From: Xanthomonas cassavae CFBP 4642
GTDB lineage: Bacteria; Pseudomonadota; Gammaproteobacteria; Xanthomonadales; Xanthomonadaceae
DNA length: 27,825 nucleotides
Assembly (NCBI RefSeq): GCF_000454545.1
Contig: NZ_CM002139.1
Coordinates: 3,188,208-3,216,032 of the forward strand
Direction: 5' to 3'
In this document: positions 5,353 to 13,372 of the stretch, piece by piece
Position numbering within the stretch: the first letter of the stretch is position 1
How the letters are laid out: each line of letters begins with the position of its first letter
Position numbers and translations under genes: made by a program
Notes under the pieces: generated by a model
The model's input: the letters and a program-made list of their open reading frames with translations, nothing else
What the model was told of the DNA's origin: nothing
Databases searched by the model: none

Positions 5353-6533
5353 TGGGACGCGGTAGAAAAAGGAAGTTCAATCCAGCTATTCCCGCCCATA
5401 TCGACCAGGCCGCCTTGCCACAAGGCGTGTATTGGGAGGATGGCCGCTGGTACACCATTGAGGCGCATCCTGAGGGAGGCCGTCCTAAGAAAAGGACGGT
5501 CGCACACAGACATTCGCGCCTTTCGGAACTCCACGCAATTGTGGAATGCGCGCGGGGCGAGATCGAGAGAGACACTCTGGCGTTCTTGGACGAGCGCTTC
5601 CACGGATCCACCGAGTTCAAGGCTCTCGCGCCTGGCACCCAGAAGGACTACAGACAAAGCGGTCAAGCAGCCTGCGCCTACGTGCTGAAAGACGGCAGCC
5701 AGCTTGGGCGGATGCAAGTAACGCGTATCAATGTCCCGACCATGCAGCGCTTGGTGGAGACTCTCGCAGCAGGGCGAGAGGCCACAGCTATGCAACCAGC
5801 AATCGAGCCTCGCCCGAGCAAGGCCAACCACGTGCTTCGGTATCTTCGCCGCCTCTTTGGGTGGGGAATACGATTTGGGCTGTGCGAACACAACCCGGCC
5901 AAGGGCGTACGCCAGGCGAAGGAGGTGGCCGCTCACACGATGCCGGAGCAGGACGCTTTCACTGCAATATTGCGGTTTGCGCAGCAGCGCGCCACCTTGG
6001 ACGCGCATACCAAAGGCAGCGTCTCGCCATACCTGCATGCGGTGATGGTCCTGGCCTACAACCTGCGGCTACGCGGGGCTGAAGTGACCGACCTCACTGA
6101 CGCGCATGCGGGCGAGCAGGGCATCTTGGCGACGCGGCGAAAAGGCTCGCGCGACAATGTCACGACCTGGAACGAAGAACTGCGCAGTGCGTGGGCATGG
6201 CTGATTGAGTACCGCAGGCGGACGATGGCTGCGCACGAGCGGCCCATCCCTCTCAAGCCGGAGCAACGCCGGTTGGTCGTCAGCCAATCGGGCACGCCGC
6301 TGACAAAATCAGCGCTCGACAGCGCGTGGCAGCGCATGATCAGGCTTGCCATTCGGGAGGGCGTCATTGATGAGACCCAGAGGTTTAGCCTCCATGGACT
6401 GAAGCACCGAGGCATCACCGATACAGAGGGCACCCTGGCTGACAAGCAAGAGGCTGCCGGCCATAAAACGCGAGAAATGACACAGCGTTATTCGCACGAT
6501 GTGCCAGTCGTTAAGCCGCCTCGCCGGACCTAG
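5352..6533 (+). CDS. int: Tyrosine recombinase / integrase
   Basis: 393 residues from ATG 5352. The N-terminal ~190 residues carry arm- and core-binding regions (LAPGTQKDYRQSG; LRYLRRLFGWGIRFGLCEHNP). The catalytic domain shows Arg241 (LRLRGAEV), Lys264 (RRKGSRDN), His348 in HGLK, His371 (AGHKT) and the nucleophile Tyr380 (QRYSHD). The second box has Lys351 where HxxR is usual; an HDLK-type variant also occurs in related Proteobacterial integrases, so it need not be inactive. The enzyme would integrate and excise the element at the adjacent tRNA-Lys 3' end. It is the last gene of the coupled string, 123 bp from the tRNA CCA end. Confidence 0.93.
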   Translation: MGRGRKRKFNPAIPAHIDQAALPQGVYWEDGRWYTIEAHPEGGRPKKRTVAHRHSRLSELHAIVECARGEIERDTLAFLDERFHGSTEFKALAPGTQKDYRQSGQAACAYVLKDGSQLGRMQVTRINVPTMQRLVETLAAGREATAMQPAIEPRPSKANHVLRYLRRLFGWGIRFGLCEHNPAKGVRQAKEVAAHTMPEQDAFTAILRFAQQRATLDAHTKGSVSPYLHAVMVLAYNLRLRGAEVTDLTDAHAGEQGILATRRKGSRDNVTTWNEELRSAWAWLIEYRRRTMAAHERPIPLKPEQRRLVVSQSGTPLTKSALDSAWQRMIRLAIREGVIDETQRFSLHGLKHRGITDTEGTLADKQEAAGHKTREMTQRYSHDVPVVKPPRRT

Positions 6534-6573
6534 CAGGGCACGCTTTGCCTCAATGAGTTGGCCGTGGAAAGCG

Positions 6574-6609
6574 TTTCCCGGCCACTTATTTTCCCGGGAA
6601 TTTTCCCGG
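6574..6609 (+). repeat. Three direct copies of TTTCCCGG next to the att site
   Basis: TTTCCCGG occurs at 6574-6581, 6590-6597 and 6602-6609, between the integrase stop and the tRNA. The central copy lies within the palindrome TTCCCGGGAA (6591-6600). Short direct repeats at this place are the usual position for integrase arm-type or Xis binding sites. The repeats are seen directly; the role is inferred. Confidence 0.45.
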
Positions 6610-6615
6610 AGATAC

Positions 6616-6640
6616 AAAAAAGGCGCCTTGGGCGCCGTTT
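6616..6640 (-). terminator. Intrinsic terminator after tRNA-Lys
   Basis: Read on the minus strand, GGCGCC-CAA-GGCGCC is followed by six Ts, 17 bp after the tRNA CCA. It would terminate the tRNA transcript and keep it out of the integrase gene. On the plus strand the same stem is followed only by GTTT, a weaker signal. Because it lies on the element side of the tRNA 3' end, it was probably brought in by the element. Confidence 0.75.
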
Positions 6641-6656
6641 AAGTTGCTGATTTTAT

Positions 6657-6680
6657 TGGTGGGCCGTGATGGATTCGAAC
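6657..6680. other. Probable attachment site at tRNA-Lys 3' end (boundary approximate)
   Basis: An integrase reading toward a tRNA 3' end implies that the crossover core lies in the tRNA 3' half (T arm to CCA), which is restored on integration. The duplicate core at the other end of the element is outside the window, so the exact core and its length cannot be read; the right boundary given is a guess within the T-arm. Confidence 0.45.
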
Positions 6681-6732
6681 CATCGACCAAAAGATTAAAA
6701 GTCTTCTGCTCTACCGACTGAGCTAACGGCCC
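6657..6732 (-). tRNA. tRNA-Lys (TTT anticodon)
   Basis: On the minus strand the sequence begins GGGCCGTTAGCTCAG, has the anticodon loop CTTTTAA with anticodon TTT, then a GGTTCGAATCC T-arm, and ends ACGGCCC-A-CCA. The acceptor stem GGGCCGT/ACGGCCC pairs fully and CCA is encoded. It is 76 nt with CCA. It reads Lys AAA/AAG and serves as the integration site of the neighbouring element. Confidence 0.97.
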
Positions 6733-6779
6733 ACTGCCCCGACTGCGCGTCGGGGTGCGCATTCTACCCTACCCGGGCG

Positions 6780-7454
6780 TCAAGACGAAATGGCGTAGTG
6801 AGTGGGGTCCGGGACGCCCGCATCGGCGAAGCCGGCGGCACGCAGTTGGCAGGCGTCGCAGTGGCCGCAGGCGCGCCCTTCTGCATCGGCGCGGTAGCAG
6901 GACACGGTCAGGCCGAAATCCACGCCCAGGCGTACGCCTTCACGGACGATGTCGGCCTTGCTGAGGAACTGCAGCGGCGCATGGACACGCAGGCCCGCGC
7001 CTTCCACGCCGGCCTTGGTCGCCAGGTTGGCCAGCACCTCGAATGCGCGCACGAATTCCGGCCGGCAGTCCGGATAACCCGAATAATCGACCGCATTGAC
7101 GCCACAGAACAGGTCGTCGGCGCCGACCACTTCCGCCCAGCCCAGCGCCAGCGACAGCATGATGGTGTTGCGCGCAGGCACGTAAGTGACCGGAATTCCG
7201 CCGCCGCCGGCCTCAGGGACCTCGATGTCGTCGGTCAGCGCCGAGCCGCCGATGCTGCGCAGATCCACGTCGACCACCTTGTGCGCCACCACCCCCTGCG
7301 CCGCGGCCACACGTGCGGCGGCATCCAGTTCGGAGGTATGCCGCTGACCGTAGCGCACGCTTAGCGCATACACGGCAAAGCCCTGCTCCTGCGCGAGCGC
7401 GACGGCGGCGGCGGAGTCCATGCCTCCGGACAACAACACAACAGCTTTCTTCAT
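6780..7454 (-). CDS. queC: 7-cyano-7-deazaguanine (preQ0) synthase
   Basis: 224 residues beginning [17 protein letters not shown]. The SGGMDS loop at residues 9-14 is the ATP-pyrophosphatase motif, and the C-terminal CGHCDAC with an upstream Cys makes the structural zinc site. QueC converts 7-carboxy-7-deazaguanine to preQ0 using ATP and ammonia, on the route to queuosine in tRNA. Its length is normal for the family. The upstream neighbour on the same strand, queE, makes its substrate, although a 571-bp spacer separates them. Confidence 0.97.
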   Translation of the reverse strand: MKKAVVLLSGGMDSAAAVALAQEQGFAVYALSVRYGQRHTSELDAAARVAAAQGVVAHKVVDVDLRSIGGSALTDDIEVPEAGGGGIPVTYVPARNTIMLSLALGWAEVVGADDLFCGVNAVDYSGYPDCRPEFVRAFEVLANLATKAGVEGAGLRVHAPLQFLSKADIVREGVRLGVDFGLTVSCYRADAEGRACGHCDACQLRAAGFADAGVPDPTHYAISS

Positions 7455-8025
7455 GACGGGTCAGACGATGACAACAGAAGGGGAAGGCTAGCAGGGTCGG
7501 TCCGTGAGGAGTTAGCGCGGCAGATGGAACGAAGACCTTCGATCCTTGGTGGCCGTAAGACTTCATCAGGACGATTGCTGGATGACGCACTGAGCCCCAT
7601 GAGGTGCCGCGCCACATCTCGCGCGACGAGGCGCGCGCCTTAAATGGCATCGCCCCTGCACGCGAGCCAGGCGGCGCCCTTGATTGACTCGGGACCATGC
7701 GATGCGCTCTTCAAGTGGGTCTCCAAGATATTCATGCGCAACTTCCCCCGCCACGTGGCGGATCCGGACTTGTGACTGCGCCAAACCCTACAGGCACGCA
7801 CAGGCTCGACGGTATCGACCAAAAGTGGCATATCGCCTCCAGGATCGACCACGTGCGCTCAGTCCAGCCACGCATTGCCCACCACCTGCATGCCGCACCG
7901 ACACAGGTCGACTGAGAAGTCACCGCTTTGCTGCGTCAACGCTTGCCACATCCATCAGCGCTTCATAACCGGATTCATGGATATCACAGACGGAATCGCC
8001 TGAAGCGTTGCGGTGTCACCGGCCC
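7455..8025. other. 571-bp spacer between queE and queC without a recognisable gene
   Basis: No frame here has family-like sequence plus a credible start. A stretch on the minus strand at about 7670-7780 (IRHVAGEVAHEYLGDPLEER) reads somewhat like protein, but its frame is closed by a TAG just upstream. It could be a decayed gene. A perfect palindrome lies inside. I see no riboswitch fold that I can support. Confidence 0.5.
7748..7761. repeat. Perfect 14-bp palindrome CCGCCACGTGGCGG
   Basis: Fully self-complementary with a CACGTG core, in the queE-queC spacer. It could be an operator for a dimeric regulator or a remnant of a coding sequence; GC-rich palindromes of this length do arise by chance in such genomes. 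Confidence 0.3.
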
Positions 8026-8709
8026 TCAGCGCCCCGGTTCGTCGTCCCACAGAATCTTGTGCAACTGCATCTGGAAGCGCACTGGCAGCCGGTCGGCGAC
8101 GATCCAGTCGGCCAGTTCGTGTGCGCTCACCTGGCCCTTGCTGGGCGAGAACCACACCGTGCAGCGGCGATCCAGCACGTGCTCGGCAACGCAGGTGCGC
8201 GCCCACTCGTAATCGGCACGGCTGCAGATCACGAACTTGATCTGGTCACGCGCCGTCAGCAGCGGCAGGTTGTCCCAGCGGTTGCGACGCTCCTCGCCCG
8301 ATGCCGGGGTCTTGATGTCCACGACCCGCGACACGCGTGCATCGACCCCCGAGACATCCAGCGCGCCAGAGGTTTCCAGCGAGACGTCGAAGCCGGCATC
8401 GCAGAGCTGCTGCAGCAACGCCAGACAGCGCTTTTGCGCGAGCGGCTCGCCACCGGTCACGCAGACATGGCGCACGCCGTGGCTGGCAACCTCGGCAACG
8501 ATGGCGTCGATGTCATGCCACTGACCGCCATGGAAGGCGTAAGCCGTGTCGCAATACGTGCAGCGCAACGGGCAGCCAGTCAGGCGCACGAACACCGTCG
8601 GCCAGCCAGCCGTCTCGGCCTCTCCTTGCAAGGACAGGAAAATCTCGGTGATCTTCAGCCGCGGCAATGGCGACTGGACGATCTCGCTGGGGACGGCGGC
8701 AGCATTCAT
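8026..8709 (-). CDS. queE: 7-carboxy-7-deazaguanine synthase (radical SAM)
   Basis: 227 residues from ATG 8709; a TTG six bases upstream would add two residues and is less likely. FLSLQGE opens the family-typical N-terminus, and the radical-SAM cluster is C-PLR-C-TY-C, a CxxxCxxC motif. VCVTGGEPLAQ is the GGE-type SAM-binding motif. QueE rearranges 6-carboxy-tetrahydropterin to 7-carboxy-7-deazaguanine, the QueC substrate. It follows cpoB on the same strand, with 41 bp between. Confidence 0.95.
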   Translation of the reverse strand: MNAAAVPSEIVQSPLPRLKITEIFLSLQGEAETAGWPTVFVRLTGCPLRCTYCDTAYAFHGGQWHDIDAIVAEVASHGVRHVCVTGGEPLAQKRCLALLQQLCDAGFDVSLETSGALDVSGVDARVSRVVDIKTPASGEERRNRWDNLPLLTARDQIKFVICSRADYEWARTCVAEHVLDRRCTVWFSPSKGQVSAHELADWIVADRLPVRFQMQLHKILWDDEPGR

Positions 8710-8750
8710 GGGCAAAGTATGCGCTGCGCCAAAGGCGCGGGCGCGCGGGT

Positions 8751-9572
8751 TCAGCGTAGCTGCTGACCGAGGCGGATGGACTGCAGGCGCTCCTGCGCAA
8801 CGCGGGCGGCGTCGGTACCGGGATACTGCGCTGCCACCTGCTGCAAGGTCTGCTGGGCTTCGTTGTCCTTGCCCGCACCGTACTGCGACAGGCCAAGCTT
8901 CAACAGACCGCCAGCGGCCTTGTCGTGCGTGGGATAGCGGCTGACCAGGTCGCGGAACTGCGCCTCTGCCAGCTGGAAATTGCGGGTAGCGTAATAACTC
9001 TCACCCAGCCAATACAAGGCATTGGGGGTGTAGACGCCGTTGGGATAGAGCTCGAGAAAACTCAGGAACAGCTGCGACGCATCGTCGTACTTGCCATTCT
9101 TCAGTGCATCGAACGCGACATTGTAGGCTGTGCGTTCTTCGTTGCTGACGGCCAGGGTGCCTGGATCGCCATGAACAGTGGGCGGCTTCTCGGAAGTGGC
9201 CGCCGCTGCGGGCCGCGCGGCCGGAGCCGGGGCAGGAGGAGTGGCGCTGCCGGTCGCGGCAGGCAATGGTGGCATTGCGCCACCTGCACCTTCCAACCGG
9301 TTCAGACGTCCGTCCAGGTCCAGATACTGGTCCTTGGACTGCTGCTTGAGTTGCTCGTTGTCGTGCTGCAGCTGTTCAACGGTCGCGCGCAATGCCTGCA
9401 GGTCCGAACGCGCCTGCTGCAGTTGATTGAGAAGATCGTTGTTGGCCTGGCTGTTGGCCTGCTGCTGCTCGAGCACGGCCACACGATCAGCGAGACTGGC
9501 TCGCTGGGCGTATGCCGGCGCGGCGACCACAAGGGCCGCCGCGACGAACAGGGATGTCACTCGAAAGCGCAT
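8751..9572 (-). CDS. cpoB: Cell division coordinator CpoB (Tol-Pal system YbgF)
   Basis: 273 residues. A signal peptide ends near AYAQ (about residue 22), followed by a Gln/Leu-rich coiled coil (LADRVAVLEQQQANSQ ... LNRLEG), an Ala/Pro-rich linker, and three TPR-like repeats (AYNVAFDALKNGKYDDA; ALYWLGESYYATRNF; GLLKLGLSQYGAGKD). CpoB is periplasmic, trimerises by the coiled coil, binds TolA and links peptidoglycan synthesis with outer-membrane constriction. It lies six bases after pal, as is usual for the last gene of the tol-pal cluster. Confidence 0.95.
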   Translation of the reverse strand: MRFRVTSLFVAAALVVAAPAYAQRASLADRVAVLEQQQANSQANNDLLNQLQQARSDLQALRATVEQLQHDNEQLKQQSKDQYLDLDGRLNRLEGAGGAMPPLPAATGSATPPAPAPAARPAAAATSEKPPTVHGDPGTLAVSNEERTAYNVAFDALKNGKYDDASQLFLSFLELYPNGVYTPNALYWLGESYYATRNFQLAEAQFRDLVSRYPTHDKAAGGLLKLGLSQYGAGKDNEAQQTLQQVAAQYPGTDAARVAQERLQSIRLGQQLR

Positions 9573-9578
9573 CGCTTC

Positions 9579-10097
9579 TTACTGAGCCGTGTACACGATT
9601 TCGACGCGACGGTTCTGCGACCAGCAGCTTTCGCTGGTTTCGGTGCAGACCGGACGCTCTTCACCGTAGCTGACGACGGTCAGCTGGCTGGCCGAACCAC
9701 CGGCAGCCTGCAGCGCCGACGACACGGCATTGCCGCGACGCTCGCCCAGACCCATGTTGTACTCACGCGAACCGCGTTCGTCGGCGTTGCCCTGCAGGGT
9801 GATACGCGAGGAAGGACGGTCACGCAGGTACTTGGCGTGGCACGCCATGATGGCCTGGAACTCTGGCTTCAGGGAGTCCTGATCCAGATCGAAGTAGACA
9901 ACGCGCTGGCGCAGGCAGGCATCGGTATCCAGGTCGCCCGGGCCGTACAGGCCGGAGGTGGACGGACCGGTGGGCACGGAGGAACCAGCGGTGGTGTCGG
10001 TTGCCGGAGGCGGAGTTTCCTTCACCTTCTTGGAGCAACCAGCCAGCACGGCAACGGACAACAGGGAGACAAGCAAGACGCGGGTGGACTTGTTCAT
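9579..10097 (-). CDS. pal: Peptidoglycan-associated lipoprotein Pal
   Basis: 172 residues from ATG 10097; the nine-residue upstream extension lacks a signal sequence rationale. The lipoprotein signal ends in LAGC, with Cys as the acylation site. A Pro/Thr-rich linker precedes an OmpA-like domain with YFDLDQDSL, LQGNADERGSREYN and LGERRGNAV, the residues that hold diaminopimelate of peptidoglycan. Pal is anchored in the outer membrane and is the target of TolB and TolA. It lies 57 bp after tolB. Confidence 0.97.
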   Translation of the reverse strand: MNKSTRVLLVSLLSVAVLAGCSKKVKETPPPATDTTAGSSVPTGPSTSGLYGPGDLDTDACLRQRVVYFDLDQDSLKPEFQAIMACHAKYLRDRPSSRITLQGNADERGSREYNMGLGERRGNAVSSALQAAGGSASQLTVVSYGEERPVCTETSESCWSQNRRVEIVYTAQ

Positions 10098-10154
10098 GGG
10101 ATACCTATGGAGGCTCTGGGCCAATGAGTGGTTTAACGCAGCGAAATATTAACA

Positions 10155-11474
10155 TTAATGCGCGGTTCGGTAAGGCCCCCAAGCAGGTTCTCTCACATCG
10201 CCATCGGCCAGAACCAGACGCTGCCGCACCCGCGCGTCGGAAGACACCGCGTACAGCACGCCACGACCACCCTCACGCGCTGCGTACAGCACCATGCTGG
10301 CGTTGGGCGCAAAGCTCGGCGATTCGTCCAGCGACCCCGGCGACAGCGTGCTCCAGTTCGGCGAACCCAGGCTGCGGTCCATCATCGCGATGCGGTAGCT
10401 GTTGCCGCTGCCCTGCGCCACGACGATCTTCTTGCCGTCGAACGACACGCTGGCGGTGGCGTTGTAGTTGCCCTGGAAGGTCACGCGGTTGGCGCTGCCG
10501 CCGCTGGCGGCCACTTGGTAGATCTGCGGACGACCGCCGCGATCGGAGGTGAAGTAGATGCTGCTGCCATCCGGTGCCCAGGTCGGCTCGGTATCGATGC
10601 CGAAGTGGTTGGTCAGCTGGGTCAGCTGCTTGCTGCCCAGGTCCATCACATAGATCTCCGGATTGCCGCTGCGCGACAGGGCCAGCGCCAGGCGACGCCC
10701 ATCCGGGGAGAACGAGGGCGCGCCGTTGATGCCACGGAAGCTGGACACCAGTTCACGGGCACCGGTGGCGATGTCCTGCAGATAGATCGATGAATTACCA
10801 CGCTCGAAGCTCACGTACGCCAGCTTCTTGCCGTCCGGGCTCCAGTTCGGCGACAGCAGCGGCTCGGCCGAGCGCACGATGGTCTGCGGGTTGTAGCCAT
10901 CCGAATCGGCCACCATCAGCGCATAGCGCATCGCGCCGCCCTTGCCGCTGGCGGTCACGTAGGCGATGCGGGTCCAGAACGCGCCACGCACGCCGGTGAT
11001 CTTTTCGTAGATCGCATCGGCCATCTGATGCGAGACATCGCGCATCGCGTTGGCACGCGCGGTCATCGCCAGGCCGAGCATGCGCTCGCCCTTGGCCACG
11101 TCGAACAGCTCGTACTCGACGCGATAGGCACCCTCGCCCGCGTCCATCACACGGCCGACAACGATGTAGTTCTGTTTGAGCGTGCGCCAGGTCTGGAACT
11201 GCACCTCGGTACCGCGGGTCGGCTTTTCGACGATCTGCGCGGCAGGCAGCGTGCGGAACTGGCCGGAACGATCCAGGTCGGCACCGACCACGGCCGACAC
11301 ATCGGTCTGCGGCGCGGTTCCGGAGCCCTGGTAGGGCATGGGGACGACAGTGATCGGCGTCGCCGAGGCGCTACCGCCCACGATGTCGATGGTGAGCCCT
11401 TGCTGTTGCGCGAGCGCGCTCAGCGGCAACAACAGGGCGGTCAAGGCAGCTAGCCAATGCAGCGGTTTTTTCAT
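10155..11474 (-). CDS. tolB: Tol-Pal system beta-propeller protein TolB
   Basis: 439 residues from ATG 11474, with a signal peptide ending ALAQ after a Leu-rich core. The longer upstream frame was rejected because it would bury the signal. The N-terminal domain ([17 protein letters not shown]) is followed by PD40-type beta-propeller blades with recurrent [31 protein letters not shown] and [15 protein letters not shown] motifs. TolB is periplasmic and switches between binding TolA and Pal. Unlike E. coli, 261 bp separates it from tolA, suggesting its own promoter, though I could not identify good boxes. Confidence 0.97.
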   Translation of the reverse strand: MKKPLHWLAALTALLLPLSALAQQQGLTIDIVGGSASATPITVVPMPYQGSGTAPQTDVSAVVGADLDRSGQFRTLPAAQIVEKPTRGTEVQFQTWRTLKQNYIVVGRVMDAGEGAYRVEYELFDVAKGERMLGLAMTARANAMRDVSHQMADAIYEKITGVRGAFWTRIAYVTASGKGGAMRYALMVADSDGYNPQTIVRSAEPLLSPNWSPDGKKLAYVSFERGNSSIYLQDIATGARELVSSFRGINGAPSFSPDGRRLALALSRSGNPEIYVMDLGSKQLTQLTNHFGIDTEPTWAPDGSSIYFTSDRGGRPQIYQVAASGGSANRVTFQGNYNATASVSFDGKKIVVAQGSGNSYRIAMMDRSLGSPNWSTLSPGSLDESPSFAPNASMVLYAAREGGRGVLYAVSSDARVRQRLVLADGDVREPAWGPYRTAH

Positions 11475-11615
11475 GGACGGCTCGGATCGGGCAGGAAAAG
11501 TGGGCAAGGGATACCAATCAGCGAGTGAACATACTCGCAATCGTGAACGCGACAGTGTGAAAATGGAGCGAGCAGAAGCTTGGCACAGCGATGTCATGGA
11601 ATAGAACAAGGCTGG

Positions 11616-11639
11616 GCGTCGCCGGGCCGGCGGCGACGC
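11616..11639. other. Nine-base-pair GC hairpin between tolA and tolB
   Basis: GCGTCGCCG (11616-11624) and CGGCGACGC (11631-11639) are perfect arms around GGCCGG. No T-tract follows on either strand, so it is not a typical Rho-independent terminator, but it could act as an mRNA processing or decay barrier between tolA and tolB. Confidence 0.5.
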
Positions 11640-11735
11640 ATCTATCTCAACGCCGGCGATACCTCCCTGCAGCCGACACCCAGCACCTGCGCTGCGGCGC
11701 CGGCCGGCACTGCCACGCCGACGCCGGTGCGGGCA

Positions 11736-12776
11736 TCACTGATCCTGCGCGGTGAACAAGAAGGTCAGGTTGCGCTGGAACACCGATTCGAAGCCGCGAT
11801 ACGGCAGCGGCTGCGCGCTCAATACCGCCGCTTCGATCGAGCGCTGACCAGCCTCGTCGTACGGGCAACCCGGCGCGACCTTGGCCTCCATGACGCTGCC
11901 ACCGGGCAGCTGACGGATGTTGATGGTGCACTTCTGGCCGGCCGGCACGGAGGGCGGACGCACCCACTGCGCCAGCACCTTCTGCTGGATCGCGGCGGCG
12001 TACTTGGCCGACAGGTCGGTACTGGTGCCACCCTGCCCTGCAGTCGGCTGCGCGCTGGTCGCCGCGGCGGCAGAGGCTTGCTGCGCACGCGCAGCGGCCA
12101 CCTGGCGCAACTTCTGTTCGGCCAGCGCCGCTTCCTTGGTGGCCTGCTCGCGCTGGCGGCGGATCTCGGCAATCTTCTTCTCGCGCTCGGCATCGGCGGC
12201 GGCCTGCTGCGCGGCGGCCTGCTTCTTCTTGGCGTCGGCCTCTTCCTGCTGCTTGGCCAGGCGAAGTTTCTGCTCGGCCTCTTCCTGGCGCTTGCGCTCG
12301 GTCAGGTCGATCTGCTCCTGGCGACGCTTGGCTTCCTGTTCCTGCTTGGCCTTTTCAGCGGAAATGGCCAATGCATCGACCTTGTCCTGATCGACCTTGT
12401 CCGGCTGGGCCACGCGCTCCTGCGCCTGCGCCTGTTGGGGCGTAGGCGCGTCCTGCGGTCGCGGTTCGGGAATCGGCTGTGGCGGCGGCACGCTGTCTTC
12501 CGGCGCAGGCTCGGGCAACGGTGCCGGTGGTGGCGGTGCCTCCACCGGGGTGGCCTTCAGCGCCTGACGCGCCACGCGCGCCTCGGCAGCGGAGACGTCC
12601 AGCGAGGCCTCCATGCTGGGGTCGCCCGCAGCCGGTTCCACCGAACGCTCCGGCGACCACAGCCAGCCGGCGATGAACACCAGCGCGACCAGTACATGCA
12701 CGACCAGGGCCAGGACCACCGGCCGCAGCCAGCCGTCCTCGCGCGCACCTTGCGTGGGGAATGCGTCAGCGTGCAT
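11736..12776 (-). CDS. tolA: Cell envelope protein TolA
   Basis: 346 residues. A single N-terminal membrane helix (about residues 19-41, VVLALVVHVLVALVFIAGWLW) is followed by a Pro-rich segment, then a long Lys/Glu/Ala/Gln coiled-coil domain (about residues 135-240) and a C-terminal TonB-like domain with Cys residues (KCTINIRQLPGGSVMEAKVAPGCPYDE). TolA spans the periplasm and, powered by TolQR, contacts TolB, Pal and CpoB. Its start overlaps the end of tolR by 11 bases, so the two are translationally coupled. Confidence 0.95.
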   Translation of the reverse strand: MHADAFPTQGAREDGWLRPVVLALVVHVLVALVFIAGWLWSPERSVEPAAGDPSMEASLDVSAAEARVARQALKATPVEAPPPPAPLPEPAPEDSVPPPQPIPEPRPQDAPTPQQAQAQERVAQPDKVDQDKVDALAISAEKAKQEQEAKRRQEQIDLTERKRQEEAEQKLRLAKQQEEADAKKKQAAAQQAAADAEREKKIAEIRRQREQATKEAALAEQKLRQVAAARAQQASAAAATSAQPTAGQGGTSTDLSAKYAAAIQQKVLAQWVRPPSVPAGQKCTINIRQLPGGSVMEAKVAPGCPYDEAGQRSIEAAVLSAQPLPYRGFESVFQRNLTFLFTAQDQ

Positions 12777-13215
12777 CGCTGCCTGCGGTGCCGCCGGAAT
12801 CGGAAATCAGGCCCACCTTCTCGACCTTGGCCTGCTTGAGCACATCGATGGCGTCCATGATCTTCTGGTACGGGGCGGCACGATCGCCGGCCACCACCAC
12901 GCGGGCATCCTTGTCCTGCGCCACGATGGCAGCCAGTTGCGCCTGCAGCGCATTGACGTCCATTGCCTGCGATTTGCCCTTGGGCAATTGCAGCGCCAGT
13001 TGACCATCGGCGGCGACCACCACCACTACTGGGTCCTGCTTGCTCTCCAGCGCCTTGGCGCGCGAGCTGGGCAGGCTGACGTCGGTACTCAGGGTCAGCA
13101 ACGGTGCGGTCACCATGAAGATGATCAGCAGCACCAGCATCACGTCGATGTACGGCACGACGTTGATGTCGGATTTGAGCTTGCGCTTCTTGCGGCGGGA
13201 AATACCGGAGATCAT
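12766..13215 (-). CDS. tolR: Proton-driven motor protein TolR
   Basis: 149 residues. A basic N-terminus (SRRKKRKLKSDINVVPYID) leads into one membrane helix starting PYIDVMLVLLIIFMV; its Asp is the conserved proton-path residue of the ExbD/TolR family. The periplasmic part is short, of usual size. The start has TAGGAAC upstream. An unusual 157-bp spacer rich in GC hairpins separates it from tolQ, where E. coli has almost none. TolR works with TolQ to energise TolA. Confidence 0.96.
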   Translation of the reverse strand: MISGISRRKKRKLKSDINVVPYIDVMLVLLIIFMVTAPLLTLSTDVSLPSSRAKALESKQDPVVVVVAADGQLALQLPKGKSQAMDVNALQAQLAAIVAQDKDARVVVAGDRAAPYQKIMDAIDVLKQAKVEKVGLISDSGGTAGSDAR

Positions 13216-13372
13216 CGCGAAACGTTCCTAATTAATCCTCGGCGCCGGGCGGCAGCGGGGTCGCGCGGCGCCCGGGGAAGGGACAGCCGCGCGTGACGCT
13301 GCGCATCGACGCGACTGGCTCGCCCGGCCACGCCCCGCATCAAACCGTGCGGGTGCATACCGGGGCCGCGCA

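Larger units (their letters stand above)
1..6659. mobile_element. Integrated element (P4-like satellite/island), integrase end
   Basis: Everything left of tRNA-Lys is accessory: a DUF927-type replication ATPase, a KilA-N protein, a C4-like antisense leader, about ten very small genes in a row (most overlapping by 1-8 nt), a DUF4224-like protein and a tyrosine integrase reading toward the tRNA. The integrase ends about 120 bp from the tRNA 3' end, which is the usual layout for elements integrated at tRNA 3' ends. The other end of the element is outside the window, so its size, any structural or conjugation genes and the partner att site cannot be seen. A P4-like satellite is inferred from the combination of primase/helicase-type ATPase, C4-like region and tRNA integrase; an ICE or prophage remnant is also possible. 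Confidence 0.85.

Noticed and set aside
7213..7698. 161-codon minus-strand frame overlapping the queC start
   Set aside because: It overlaps the queC coding start in a different frame, and the part beyond queC has no recognisable protein character.
8925..10127. 400-codon plus-strand frame opposite cpoB and pal
   Set aside because: Antisense to two complete tol-pal genes; no start signal or motif.
11616..11639. Hairpin between tolA and tolB as a Rho-independent terminator
   Set aside because: The stem is strong but no T-tract follows on either strand.
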